This document shows positions 41,247 through 50,118 of a DNA stretch of 64,000 bases, piece by piece. Positions within the stretch are counted from its first letter, which is position 1. Each line of letters begins with the position of its first letter. Both the position numbers and the translations under genes were made by a program. Below the pieces are notes generated by a model. That model did no database searches and had not been told where the DNA came from. It saw nothing but the letters and a program-made list of their open reading frames with translations. The DNA comes from G965230065 sp965230065 (GTDB taxonomy: Bacteria > Bacteroidota > Bacteroidia > Cytophagales > Cyclobacteriaceae), in the NCBI GenBank assembly GCA_965230065.1, contig OZ245942.1:7316001-7380000 (forward strand). The letters run 5' to 3'.

Positions 41247-42515
41247 TTACCGGGTTAAGATTTGCATACGATGTGCGTCTAGTTTAAGCATAATAAACAA
41301 CAAAATAGTAAAAGCCCATAGAGACGACCCTCCGTAACTGAAAAAAGGCAGCGGAATACCAATAACCGGGAATAAGCCGATGGTCATTCCAATATTTACG
41401 GCAAAATGAAATAAAAGTATAGCAACTACAGAATATCCATATACCCTGGCAAAGATAGATTTTTGCCGTTCTGCAATCATAGAAACCCTGAGCAACAATA
41501 AAATAAACAGAACAACCAGAATAATACTGCCTATCCAACCATGCTCTTCTCCAATGGTACAAAAGATGAAGTCGGTGCTTTGCTCGGGCACAAAATCGAA
41601 CTTGGTTTGTGTTCCTTCCAAAAACCCTTTGCCCCACAGGCCACCTGAGCCAATCGCAATTTTAGATTGGGTTACGTTCCAGCCATAACCGAGCGGATCC
41701 CCCTCCGGATTAATCAGTGCCTTGATACGATTTTGCTGGTGGGGTTTCAATACATCAGTAATGAAGAAGTCAACACTAATGACAATACCTACTACGAATA
41801 CTGCCCCTACTACAATAAAAATGATATTCCGGACACGTTTACGGCTCAAACCAACCAAGATGATAGCTGTAACCACAATGCCAATGATGAGATATATCTG
41901 GGGAACAAAAAGTGTAAGAATAAACAGGAGTACCGCTGCCAGCCCCATTCCGATAAACACCGGAGAAAGCCCTTCTCTGTATAGCACCAACACGAAAGCA
42001 CTAAAAACCAGGGCTGTTCCTGTATCGCCCTGCAGAATGATGAGCGCCATGGGCAAAATAATAATACCTGCCAGTTGAAGTAACGTACGAGTACTGGAAA
42101 AGACTTTCTGATGATCGCTCATAAACCGGGCTACGGCCAATGCGGTAGCAAATTTGGCAAACTCTGAAGGCTGGATTCCAAACCCACCAATCCTGAACCA
42201 TGAAGTAGAACCTGAGATATTGCTTCCAAAAAACAGCACAAAGATCAACAATAATAACAGGGAGATATACATAGGAAAAGCAAAGGCACGATAAAACCGG
42301 TAGTCAAATGCCAGAATGATGAGAATGAGTACAAAAGAGGTAAGAATCCAGATGAGCTGCTTACCTGAATTCAGTGAAAAATCAAAAATAGATTTTGCCG
42401 TTTGCTCATCATAGGTTACAGCATAGATATTGAGCCACCCCATACCTACCAGGGCAAGATACAGGGCAACCACGCCCCAGTCTACACGGTTAATAAATGT
42501 ATTTTGCTCTCTCAA
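41247..42515 (-). CDS. rodA: Rod-shape SEDS peptidoglycan polymerase RodA
   Basis: A 422-residue SEDS-family glycosyltransferase that polymerises peptidoglycan with PBP2 in the elongasome. Ten membrane helices. Signature 'GGFGIQPSEFAKFATALAVARF' holds the conserved P-S-E, and 'GYGWNVTQSKIAIGSGGLWGKGFLEGTQTKFDFVPEQSTDFIFCTIGEEHG' contains the catalytic Asp-region loop. 'IPLPFFSYGGSSLWAF' near the end is also diagnostic. It overlaps mrdA by four bases (ATGA). Confidence 0.95.
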   Translation of the reverse strand: MREQNTFINRVDWGVVALYLALVGMGWLNIYAVTYDEQTAKSIFDFSLNSGKQLIWILTSFVLILIILAFDYRFYRAFAFPMYISLLLLLIFVLFFGSNISGSTSWFRIGGFGIQPSEFAKFATALAVARFMSDHQKVFSSTRTLLQLAGIIILPMALIILQGDTGTALVFSAFVLVLYREGLSPVFIGMGLAAVLLFILTLFVPQIYLIIGIVVTAIILVGLSRKRVRNIIFIVVGAVFVVGIVISVDFFITDVLKPHQQNRIKALINPEGDPLGYGWNVTQSKIAIGSGGLWGKGFLEGTQTKFDFVPEQSTDFIFCTIGEEHGWIGSIILVVLFILLLLRVSMIAERQKSIFARVYGYSVVAILLFHFAVNIGMTIGLFPVIGIPLPFFSYGGSSLWAFTILLFIMLKLDAHRMQILTR

Positions 42516-44317
42516 TATAAAAAATCTCCTTTAAGTACAAATTCTTCTAACCAGGTGCGGTCAACACACCCTTTTAAATATTTTTCTATCATCAGGCTGG
42601 CTGTAGAAGCTGCTGCCCTCCCGCCCCATCCGGCATTTTCAACATATACAGCAATGGCAATTTTAGGGTCGTCTTTGGGAGCAAAAGCCATAAAAACAGA
42701 GTGGTCTTCCCCATGCGGATTTTCGGCTGTTCCGGTTTTACCACAAATAATAATGTCTTCCATTACGGCCCTGCGTGCCGTACCATGCACAGCAGCTGCC
42801 ATTGCATCTTGTACAAAACCGAAATGTGCCGAATCAATACCTACTTCATTTTTTTCATTATATTTCTTCGGCTTTTGGTCTTCCATCCCAAGCCCCTTGA
42901 TAAGGTGGGGGGTATAATAATATCCTTTGTTGGCAATTAATGCGGCGAGGTTGGCCATTTGCAAGGGCGTAACCAGCATCTCACCCTGGCCAATACTCAG
43001 CGAATAAATGGTAGAAAACTTCCATCTCGCTTCTCCATATATTCTGTTGTAATACTCCGGTGTAGGTATATAACCGCCTTTCTCATAAGGAATATCAATA
43101 CCCAAAGGTGCGCCCAGGCCAAACCGGGATACGTACTTACTCCATTTTTCCAGCCCTATGCGGGAATCTATAAATGTATTGGGCGATTCATTTTGATTGA
43201 TAATTGTGCGGAAGGCTTTGTAGTAATACTGGTTACTGGATTGCTTCAGTGCTTCAAACAAATTGTAATACCCTGGTGTTACGTGATCACCCACGGGGGC
43301 ATCACCGCAATAATAAGTGGTTTTTGGGCTTAAAACCCCTTCCTGCATACCAATCAGTGTTTGCACCGCCTTAAAGATAGAGCCAGGCGGATACATGGCC
43401 TGAATGGGCCGGTTAAAAAGCGGGCGTGTGCTATCCGTTTCAAGCGAAGTGTGGTTTTTTCCATAATCCCGTCCTGATAATGCATCCGGATCATAAGAGG
43501 GGGCTGAAATAATGCTTAGTATTTCACCCGATTTGGGCTCAATGGCAACTACACTCCCCACTTTCCCTTTCATCAGTGTTTCTCCATATTCCTGCAAATC
43601 AAGGTCAATGGTAACAATTAAATTTTCTCCGGGCGTAGAGAGTGTGTCCAGTTCCCCGTCTTTAAAACTCCCTTTTTCAATACCCCGTACGTTTACCAGC
43701 TTAAACTGCACACCTGTTTTTCCCCTCAATTGAGGCTCGTAAGCCGACTCTATACCACTGATGCCGATATAATCGCCCTGGCGGTAGTGCATGCGCATAG
43801 AGTCACGCCTGAGTTGTTCTTTGTTTATTTCCCCGATATACCCGAGTGCGTTGGCGAGCACATTCCGGGCATAGCCCCGGTCAGAGCGGGCCTGAATTCG
43901 AAATCCGGGATAATCGATCAGAAACTCCTGAATAGCCGCAAAATTTTTATTAGAAATCTGTTTGATAAATACAGATGGCTTCACACTGGAATATTTTTCA
44001 GCCTTCTGCATCTTTTCTTTAAACGCTTCCGGGGTGATATTAAAAGCCTGGCAAAAAGACAAGGTATCCTCTATTACGACTTCTTTAGGAATTACCTCTA
44101 AATCATATACAGGTTCATTATACACAATCAATTTACCATTGCGGTCGTAGATCAGCCCCCGGTAGGGATACTGTACAATCCGCTCTACCACATTATTTTC
44201 GGCTGCCAACTGATAGGTAGGGTCCAGCACCTGGATAGCAAATAGTTTTATTAAAAAGACTATGCCTATCAGGATAATTGTAATTTGTATGGCAAATTTT
44301 CTGGCACTGTCGTTCAT
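42512..44317 (-). CDS. mrdA: Penicillin-binding protein 2
   Basis: A 601-residue monofunctional transpeptidase of the elongasome. An N-terminal membrane anchor ('FAIQITIILIGIVFLIKLFAI') is followed by the PBP dimer domain. The catalytic motifs are 'PPGSIFKAVQTL' (S-x-x-K), 'SNQYYY' (S-x-N) and 'GKTGTAENPHG' (K-T-G). It cross-links glycan strands made by RodA. It overlaps both rodA and mreD by four bases, indicating tight coupling. Confidence 0.95.
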   Translation of the reverse strand: MNDSARKFAIQITIILIGIVFLIKLFAIQVLDPTYQLAAENNVVERIVQYPYRGLIYDRNGKLIVYNEPVYDLEVIPKEVVIEDTLSFCQAFNITPEAFKEKMQKAEKYSSVKPSVFIKQISNKNFAAIQEFLIDYPGFRIQARSDRGYARNVLANALGYIGEINKEQLRRDSMRMHYRQGDYIGISGIESAYEPQLRGKTGVQFKLVNVRGIEKGSFKDGELDTLSTPGENLIVTIDLDLQEYGETLMKGKVGSVVAIEPKSGEILSIISAPSYDPDALSGRDYGKNHTSLETDSTRPLFNRPIQAMYPPGSIFKAVQTLIGMQEGVLSPKTTYYCGDAPVGDHVTPGYYNLFEALKQSSNQYYYKAFRTIINQNESPNTFIDSRIGLEKWSKYVSRFGLGAPLGIDIPYEKGGYIPTPEYYNRIYGEARWKFSTIYSLSIGQGEMLVTPLQMANLAALIANKGYYYTPHLIKGLGMEDQKPKKYNEKNEVGIDSAHFGFVQDAMAAAVHGTARRAVMEDIIICGKTGTAENPHGEDHSVFMAFAPKDDPKIAIAVYVENAGWGGRAAASTASLMIEKYLKGCVDRTWLEEFVLKGDFLY

Positions 44318-44838
44318 ATTACTCTTTGTTTCGGAGCCCTCACCAAATATTGAATTACAGTAATCATCAAAAAGGTGAACACCGTGCTGGCAATGACTTT
44401 GGTAAGGGTAAAGAAAAACAAGCTAAAATTACCAATTTCAATAAAAAAGATCAGCAAATGATGTACAAATATTAAGGGAAGGGTATAAGTAATGAACCAT
44501 TGAAAGCCCATCGCCTGCGGAGTGGGAGTCATCCAAAACTCATAACCTCCTCGGGGCATGATTACCCTTATCCAATACGACCTAATATACATAATAAACA
44601 CACAGGCCGCCGCATGAATTCCCAAACTATCGTAAAACATATCAATAAAAATGCCCAGCAAAAAGCCTAACAAAATGGGCACTACTTTAGGGGCATCAAA
44701 AGGCAAAAACAGCAGAAAAGCAAGATACAAATAACAAAAAGCCGTATTAAACAACACCAGGTTTCGAATGATAAACCCCTGGATAAATAAATAGATGATA
44801 AAATTAAAAAGTTGCGCTATAAAATTTCTACTGTTCAT
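44314..44838 (-). CDS. mreD: Rod shape-determining protein MreD
   Basis: A 174-residue hydrophobic inner-membrane protein with about five helices. Family identity rests on position between mreC and mrdA and on features such as 'YLYLAFLLFLPFDAPKVVPILLGFLLGIFIDMFYDSLGIHAAACVFIMYIRSYWI'. It links the cytoskeleton to the periplasmic synthetic complex. Overlaps mreC by 11 bases and mrdA by four. Secure from context. Confidence 0.9.
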   Translation of the reverse strand: MNSRNFIAQLFNFIIYLFIQGFIIRNLVLFNTAFCYLYLAFLLFLPFDAPKVVPILLGFLLGIFIDMFYDSLGIHAAACVFIMYIRSYWIRVIMPRGGYEFWMTPTPQAMGFQWFITYTLPLIFVHHLLIFFIEIGNFSLFFFTLTKVIASTVFTFLMITVIQYLVRAPKQRVI

Positions 44839-45727
44839 TCAATTCAATGTTATACAACTCCCTGTAATGTTGCTCTAAAGAATCCTGTTCTGCTAAAAAG
44901 TTATTTTGCACCACATACACGTATGACAAACTTGTAAAGTCTGTGGTAAGGTTCACTGTAATATCATAAAACGTTGAACTTTCCTCAATTTGTACTTCAC
45001 CCACCATTCCTACCAGGATATCTTTAGGAAAAATACCGCTATACCCTGAAGTGATAATGGTATCTCCGGCGGTTACATTTACATGCCGGGGTACGTAAAG
45101 GAGTTTTGCATGCCGTGGATCCCTGCCGTCCCACTGGGTGGTGCTCAGTTCGTTGGTCCGCTGTAATACCGAGGAAATATACATTTCGGTATGCAAAAGT
45201 GAAGTTACCACGGCATATCGTTCCGAAGCGTATTTTACCCTACCCACTACGCCACGCGGACTGATGACTCCCATGCCCGGCTCTACGCCATCTCTGGAGC
45301 CTTTGTCAATCGTAATACTATTTTTAGCACGCCTTACGGAATTGTTGATGACCTTTGCCGGAAGAAATTCGTATTTCTGCTCTGCCTCCGCACTATCAGT
45401 TATTACCTCAGTGCTATCAGCTATTATTCTTTCAGCAGAAGATAAGAACACCTGTTCAGGCATGGCCGAAACCCTCATGTTAGACAAAGACTGCCGCAAC
45501 CTGGCATTTTCCATTACCAAACTCTCATTGGCCTCCCGTAAGCCAAAGTAGCTGGAAACATCATTGGATGCCTCCATCACACCGGCCACTACCGTATTGG
45601 CAGAGTTTAACAAGGCTGCCTGCTGATAAGAATCATTGTTGGCAATAAAGGCCACACATAGTCCTTCTAGCAAGACAAAAACAATAAAGCCACGGTATTT
45701 AAAAAGAAATGCTAGTAACCTACGCAT
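44828..45727 (-). CDS. mreC: Rod shape-determining protein MreC
   Basis: A 299-residue bitopic protein with one N-terminal membrane helix ('GFIVFVLLEGLCVAFIA'), a coiled-coil stretch ('LREANESLVMENARLRQSLSN') and the beta-rich MreC periplasmic core. The core is marked by 'ITIDKGSRDGVEPGMGVISPRGVVGRVKYASERYAVVTSLL' and 'GDTIITSGYSGIFPKDILVGMV'. It scaffolds RodA-PBP2. It lies nine bases downstream of mreB. Confidence 0.94.
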   Translation of the reverse strand: MRRLLAFLFKYRGFIVFVLLEGLCVAFIANNDSYQQAALLNSANTVVAGVMEASNDVSSYFGLREANESLVMENARLRQSLSNMRVSAMPEQVFLSSAERIIADSTEVITDSAEAEQKYEFLPAKVINNSVRRAKNSITIDKGSRDGVEPGMGVISPRGVVGRVKYASERYAVVTSLLHTEMYISSVLQRTNELSTTQWDGRDPRHAKLLYVPRHVNVTAGDTIITSGYSGIFPKDILVGMVGEVQIEESSTFYDITVNLTTDFTSLSYVYVVQNNFLAEQDSLEQHYRELYNIELNEQ

Positions 45728-45735
45728 TTATCAAA

Positions 45736-46761
45736 CTACGTCATCAATACTGATTTGAAAGAATCTAGTTTTTTCAGGGCAATGCCTGTGCCTCTTACCA
45801 CGGCCCTCAACGGATCATCGGCTACGTGTACGGGCAATTTGGTTTTTAAGGCCAATCTCTTATCAAGCCCACGCAACAAAGCACCGCCACCAGTGAGATG
45901 GATCCCGTTGTCATAAATATCCGCGGATAGTTCAGGCGGGGAAATTTCCAACGCCTTCAACACAGCTTCCTCAATTTTCGAAACTGACTTATCAATGGCA
46001 AAAGCTATTTCAGAATAAGAAACTTTTATCACTTTGGGAATTCCTGTCATCAGGTCGCGGCCCCGAATTTCAAAATCATCCGGTTCGTCATCAAGCTCCG
46101 TAAGGGCAGAACCTACTTCTAGTTTTACTTTTTCTGCCGACCGCTCCCCGATCAGCAGGTTATGCTGCCTGCGCATGTAGTCAAGAATATCCCGGTTAAA
46201 GGTATCACCTGCCACACGGATAGACTGATCGCATACAATACCGGATAAGGCAATTACAGCAATTTCGGTAGTGCCCCCTCCAATATCAACTACCATAGAA
46301 CCTACAGGCTGGTCAATATCAATACCGATACCGATGGCTGCCGCGATCGGTTCATGGATCATATACACTTCTTTGGCGCCTGCATGCTCAGCCGAATCCC
46401 TTACAGCCCGCTTTTCCACTTCTGTAATGCCCGAAGGAATGCAGATAATCATCCGGTGTGATGAAGGCAAATACCGGCTACCGGCATCAATCATTTTGAT
46501 CATGCCCCGGATCATGTGCTCGGCCGCATGAAAATCAGCAATTACTCCGTCTTTCAGTGGGCGGATGGTTTTGATATTTTCATGCGTTTTTTCATGCATC
46601 TGCATGGCCTGCCGCCCTATAGCGATTACTTTGTTAGAAGTACGGTCAATGGCGATGATGGAAGGTTCGTCAACTACGATCTTGTCCTTGCTGATGATGA
46701 GGGTATTGGCAGTGCCCAGGTCAATGGCAATATCATTTGAAAAAAAATCAAAAAATCCCAT
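45736..46761 (-). CDS. mreB: Rod shape-determining actin-like protein MreB
   Basis: A 341-residue actin-family ATPase forming membrane-bound filaments that position wall synthesis. Phosphate-binding 'AIDLGTANTLIISKDKIVVDEPSIIAIDR', 'RPLKDGVIADFHAAEHMIRGMI', 'MVVDIGGGTTEIAVIALSGIV' and 'IHLTGGGALLRGLDKRLA' are all present. 'MGFFDFFSND' at the N-terminus could aid membrane contact. First gene of mreB-mreC-mreD-mrdA-rodA. Confidence 0.97.
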   Translation of the reverse strand: MGFFDFFSNDIAIDLGTANTLIISKDKIVVDEPSIIAIDRTSNKVIAIGRQAMQMHEKTHENIKTIRPLKDGVIADFHAAEHMIRGMIKMIDAGSRYLPSSHRMIICIPSGITEVEKRAVRDSAEHAGAKEVYMIHEPIAAAIGIGIDIDQPVGSMVVDIGGGTTEIAVIALSGIVCDQSIRVAGDTFNRDILDYMRRQHNLLIGERSAEKVKLEVGSALTELDDEPDDFEIRGRDLMTGIPKVIKVSYSEIAFAIDKSVSKIEEAVLKALEISPPELSADIYDNGIHLTGGGALLRGLDKRLALKTKLPVHVADDPLRAVVRGTGIALKKLDSFKSVLMT

Positions 46762-47090
46762 GTTTGTTTTAAAAATTCAATGTAGTTAAAAATTGCGCTG
46801 GAAAGTTACAAATATGTAGTAAGATTCTGTCTTATTAAAATCATAATTTTTTATACCCATGATACAGGTAAGTTATTAACCAATAATAAAGATATTTTGA
46901 GAACTTGCATTGCTATAATCTGCTAAGCTAACTTTTCTTTGGAAAAAACAGAAAAATACCATGATAGACTTTAAAAGTTTTACCAAAGGCTGTTTGTATT
47001 GTAAGTCCAAACTAATCGTCAAAAAAATTCTATGTGCTATTTTTTGGATAACTCCCTCAAAAAGTACACACCACCTTGTATTTTTCTTTC
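46762..47090. other. Leader region of the mre operon
   Basis: 329 bases without a gene upstream of mreB, containing its promoter. On the minus strand CATATTTG around 46817 has one mismatch to the -7 consensus. Two antisense or short frames cross here but have no coding signature. No other structure was recognised. Confidence 0.5.
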
Positions 47091-47465
47091 TCATTTATCT
47101 ATTTCATTATCCAGTTCCAACTCCTTGGTCCTGCTCATGGTATTCATTACATTCAGACTGTCTACGATGGCCCCGTAAATCTCATCCATCACTTCTATAT
47201 CACGTAAATAATACTGAAAGCTATCATAATAAGCTGAGTCTTCAATGTTATGTTTATCAAACAAATACCTTTCGTAATGTTTATACAATAGCTTTGATGA
47301 ATCGCGGGGCAATGCCAGCATATTTATTTTTGCTTCGGCCAGGTGAAGGTCAAGCAAAAAGTTAATCATATCTTCTTTGGGAACGAGGTCGTTGGGGGGT
47401 ACTATCTCTTCACTGCCACAGGCACCTAAAAAAAACAAAAGAATGATTACCAAATATTTTTTCAC
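47091..47465 (-). CDS. DUF4296 domain-containing lipoprotein
   Basis: A 124-residue lipoprotein from the GTG at 47463-47465: 'MKKYLVIILLFFLGACGSEEIVPPNDLVPKEDMINFLLDLHLAEAKI'. The lipobox is 'FFLGAC'. 'LVPKEDMINFLLDLHLAEAKI', 'LFDKHNIEDSAYYDSFQYYLRD' and 'MDEIYGAIVDSL' match the DUF4296 family found in Bacteroidota. Function unknown. An upstream ATG at 47549 is less likely since it would bury the lipoprotein signal. Confidence 0.86.
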   Translation of the reverse strand: MKKYLVIILLFFLGACGSEEIVPPNDLVPKEDMINFLLDLHLAEAKINMLALPRDSSKLLYKHYERYLFDKHNIEDSAYYDSFQYYLRDIEVMDEIYGAIVDSLNVMNTMSRTKELELDNEIDK

Positions 47466-47649
47466 GTACGAAATTACAATTTGAAAAATTTTATCACAAT
47501 ATGGAGCCTGGTTTAAATGATTTCTGTGTTTTGTTAACACGATAAACATGAAACTTTAAACTTGAAACAAATAAACCCAACATTGTAACGTTATCAAAAA
47601 ACATTATTGCTAAATATTTCCTGTATCCAAAACAGTACCAATTCATATT

Positions 47650-48414
47650 ATGTTTCGGTTCAACGGTGTATCACTTCATATAGGGACAGGAGCAGGCAAA
47701 CAATTGTGGCAGGATATTATCAAGGCAAAAAGGGAAGTAAAGATTGTTTCGCCCTACCTTCACGCATCGCTCATCAAAGAATTGATCAGCCTCAATAAAA
47801 AAGGAATACTGATCACACTCATCACCACCCTGTCTGGTAACACCCTGGGAGATACACAGGACTACGACTACCGGGATGAGCTCATCAGGCAGGTGAGGCA
47901 CACGAATAGAAACGGACAAAAGCGAAAGCAAACCCTGAAAGGCCTGCGCTCATTTATGTATATCGCATTGTTTGCCTTTTTGGCCATGGGCACATACACC
48001 TATTTTTTTCATCATTTATATGCCCAAATCACTTTGCTCATTCTCTTTTTGTTGACCATCATCTTCATCAGTGCCATCTCGGCAGAAATCCAGAATATTG
48101 AAGAGTTTTATTTTACCTACGATACGCTGTTTCCCATTAAAATTTATATATCACCCCATAACCGTGAGCTATTGCATAAAAGTACCCTGTTTGTTCATGC
48201 CAACATTTTTCTGATAGACCAGGAAACGGCTTACATTGGGTCAGTAAACTTTACAGAAGAAAGCCTCTCACAAAACTACGAATCATTGGTCCGTATTGAA
48301 GATGTGACTGCCCTGAAAGAAATTAACCGTGAAATTGAGCAACTGTTCCATGCATCGCCCGAAGGCCTGGAAAGCCTGGACCTGGCAATATGGGGGAAAG
48401 AGATTTACCCTTAA
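47650..48414 (+). CDS. Phospholipase D-like membrane protein with altered HKD motif
   Basis: A 254-residue protein. The N-terminal segment 'IIKAKREVKIVSPYLHASLIKELISLNKKGILITLIT' and the C-terminal 'KSTLFVHANIFLIDQETAYIGSVNFTEESLSQNYESLVRI' form a PLD-type fold, but the HKD motif reads H-A-N-I-F-L-I-D (183-190): the catalytic Lys is Asn. Two membrane helices (about 103-120 and 125-144) are inserted between the halves. It may have lost phosphodiesterase activity or act as a binding protein. It converges with the FKBP gene over a two-way terminator. Confidence 0.75.
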   Translation: MFRFNGVSLHIGTGAGKQLWQDIIKAKREVKIVSPYLHASLIKELISLNKKGILITLITTLSGNTLGDTQDYDYRDELIRQVRHTNRNGQKRKQTLKGLRSFMYIALFAFLAMGTYTYFFHHLYAQITLLILFLLTIIFISAISAEIQNIEEFYFTYDTLFPIKIYISPHNRELLHKSTLFVHANIFLIDQETAYIGSVNFTEESLSQNYESLVRIEDVTALKEINREIEQLFHASPEGLESLDLAIWGKEIYP

Positions 48415-48459
48415 ACTTAGTAGCTGGGGCTATGACAAAATTTTGACGGGCAAAGTGAA

Positions 48460-48489
48460 AAAAGCCCTCTTTTTTGAAAGAAGGCTTTT
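48460..48489. terminator. Bidirectional terminator
   Basis: AAAAGCCCTCTTT on the left pairs with AAAGAAGGCTTTT on the right (48460-48489) with one internal mismatch. A-runs on one side and T-runs on the other make it usable in both directions. It lies between the convergent PLD-like and FKBP genes. Confidence 0.8.
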
Positions 48490-48508
48490 CTAAAAAAATG
48501 TTATATTG

Positions 48509-48940
48509 TTAACCAATTTCTACCAGTTCAATATCAAATACCAGGTCTTTCCCGGCAAGTGGATGGTTGGCATCAATAACAATAGACTCATCTTTGATTT
48601 CAGTTACTGTTACCGGCATGCTGCTACCATCATTTTGTTTAACAGCCAGTTGCTGCCCTACCTGAGGGCTAATATTCTCAGGAATATTATTATTTGGCAC
48701 TTCAAATACCATATCATCCCGCCGTTCACCGTAAGCATTGGAAGCTGGAATGTCTGTAGACTTAGTATCTCCTACCTCCATACCGGTTACGGCTGTCTCG
48801 AAGCCGGCAATTACTTCTCCTTTTCCAAGTGTGAATTCTAACGGTTGTTCGCGTTCAACAGAAGAATCGAAAACGGTTCCGTCTTTCAGTTTTCCGGTAT
48901 AATGTACCTTCACCTTATCCCCGTCTTTTGCATTTTTCAT
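48509..48940 (-). CDS. FKBP-type peptidyl-prolyl isomerase, SlyD-like
   Basis: A 143-residue isomerase/chaperone. 'VKVHYTGKLKDGTVFDSSVEREQPLEFTLGKGEVIAGFETAVTGMEVGDTKSTDIPASNAYGER' is the FKBP core split by the SlyD-type insert-in-flap region ('MVFEVPNNNIPENISPQVGQQLAV'), and 'VIDANHPLAGKDLVFDIELVEIG' completes it. There is no His-rich metal tail as in E. coli SlyD. No signal peptide, so cytoplasmic. Confidence 0.92.
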   Translation of the reverse strand: MKNAKDGDKVKVHYTGKLKDGTVFDSSVEREQPLEFTLGKGEVIAGFETAVTGMEVGDTKSTDIPASNAYGERRDDMVFEVPNNNIPENISPQVGQQLAVKQNDGSSMPVTVTEIKDESIVIDANHPLAGKDLVFDIELVEIG

Positions 48941-48972
48941 GATGTAGTGTTTTTAAATTATAATGTTAAATT

Positions 48973-48989
48973 GCAGCTAACTCAGCTGC
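48973..48989. repeat. Inverted repeat between FKBP and acyl carrier protein genes
   Basis: GCAGCT-AACTC-AGCTGC, a perfect 6-base inverted repeat in the short divergent region between the two genes. It could be an operator for either gene, but it is short enough to occur by chance. Confidence 0.35.
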
Positions 48990-49042
48990 ATGCTGCTTTA
49001 TACCAATAAAAAATCGAACATACAACTTTTGTATTAAGTTTT

Positions 49043-49050
49043 TAGTTTTG
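49043..49050 (+). promoter_or_regulatory. Possible -7 element of the acyl carrier protein gene
   Basis: TAGTTTTG matches TAnnTTTG exactly and lies 23 bases before the ATG. No convincing -33 element at the usual distance, so the call is weak. Confidence 0.3.
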
Positions 49051-49072
49051 TTCACCAAGCTTTTTTCTGACT

Positions 49073-49312
49073 ATGAATAAGATAAACCAGACCATCACCA
49101 ACATACTGGTTGAAAAACTGGGCATTGCCCCTACTGAAATTACACCGGAGGCCAATTTCATGAAAGACCTCGGCATTGATTCCCTGGATTATGCTGAATT
49201 GGTGATGGAACTGGAGCAGGCTTTTAACATTACCATTCCCGACAGCGACGCCGAAAAAATTAAAACAGTGGGGCAGGCTGTTAGTTACGTGGACGAAAAA
49301 CAAAAAGGCTAA
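49073..49312 (+). CDS. Acyl carrier protein
   Basis: A 79-residue ACP. The phosphopantetheine attachment motif is 'GIDSLDYAELVMELE' with Ser37, and 'FNITIPDSDAEKIKTVGQAVSYV' is the usual third-helix region. The 'DSLDYAEL' variant and its distance from fatty-acid genes suggest either the housekeeping ACP or a specialised one. It is followed after 12 bases by the TauE/SafE permease, so they may be co-transcribed, though no functional link is evident. Confidence 0.92.
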   Translation: MNKINQTITNILVEKLGIAPTEITPEANFMKDLGIDSLDYAELVMELEQAFNITIPDSDAEKIKTVGQAVSYVDEKQKG

Positions 49313-49324
49313 GCTATTTTTTGC

Positions 49325-50074
49325 ATGGAATTTACCGATGCTTTGATCATCGTAGCTGCCGGTTTTGCTGCCGGTTTTATCAATACGCTGGCCGGTGGTG
49401 GCTCCCTCATTTCATTGCCCATCCTGATTTTCATGGGGCTGCCCCCTACCGTAGCCAATGCCTCTAACCGCATAGCGCTGTTTTCCCAGAACGTGTTTGC
49501 CGTATTGGGTTTTAAGAGTAAGGGCGTATCGGCCTATCCTTACAGCTTGTGGCTGGGGCTTTCTGCCCTGGTAGGTGCCATCATTGGTGCCAAGCTGGCC
49601 GTTGATATCAACGACGATTTGTTCAACAAAATTCTGGCGGTTATCATGGTGCTGGTAGTGCTTACCATGATTTTCAACCCTGTGAAAACAGGACAGCAAG
49701 AGGAAAGGACTTCTACCAAACATACCATCATTGGCTTAATTGTATTTTTTTTTATTGGCATTTACGGGGGGTTTATCCAGGTGGGCGTGGGCTTCGTCAT
49801 CATGGCAGCCCTTACCTCTGTAAACGGCTTTTCGCTGGTAAAAACCAACAGCGCGAAGGTATTCATCGTACTGGTGTATACTACTGCTGCCCTGGCTGTA
49901 TTTATTTGGGAAGATAAGATTGACTGGTTTTATGGTATTGTAATGGCCGTTGGCAATTCTACCGGAGCCTGGTTTGCCAGCCGTTGGTCGGTCAATAAAG
50001 GGGATAAGTGGATTAAGGTTTTTATGATGGTTACGGTTATTGCCCTGGCGATCAAACTGTGGGTAGACAGTTGA
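49325..50074 (+). CDS. Sulfite exporter TauE/SafE family permease
   Basis: A 249-residue membrane protein of about eight helices. 'AAGFAAGFINTLAGGGSLISLPILIFMGLPPTVANASNRIALFSQN' is the first repeat signature of TauE/SafE (PF01925), and 'FIGIYGGFIQVGVGFVIMAALTSVNGFSLVKTNSAKV' is the second. Members export sulfite, sulfoacetate or related anions; the specific substrate cannot be told here. The preceding ACP and following membrane gene are on the same strand. Confidence 0.9.
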   Translation: MEFTDALIIVAAGFAAGFINTLAGGGSLISLPILIFMGLPPTVANASNRIALFSQNVFAVLGFKSKGVSAYPYSLWLGLSALVGAIIGAKLAVDINDDLFNKILAVIMVLVVLTMIFNPVKTGQQEERTSTKHTIIGLIVFFFIGIYGGFIQVGVGFVIMAALTSVNGFSLVKTNSAKVFIVLVYTTAALAVFIWEDKIDWFYGIVMAVGNSTGAWFASRWSVNKGDKWIKVFMMVTVIALAIKLWVDS

Positions 50075-50118
50075 ACCATTTGTGTTTATCCATTTTTTTT
50101 AGATAACTCTTTTCCGTT

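Noticed and set aside
46876..47094. Minus-strand frame in the mreB leader
   Set aside because: 72 codons, hydrophobic by A+T bias, no start signal and no family; the region reads as leader DNA.
46961..47365. Plus-strand frame overlapping the DUF4296 gene
   Set aside because: Most of it is antisense to a recognised lipoprotein family and the translation has no coherent domain.
49073..50074. ACP and TauE/SafE as a biosynthetic gene cluster
   Set aside because: No ketosynthase, reductase or thioesterase gene is nearby; simple adjacency is the more likely explanation.
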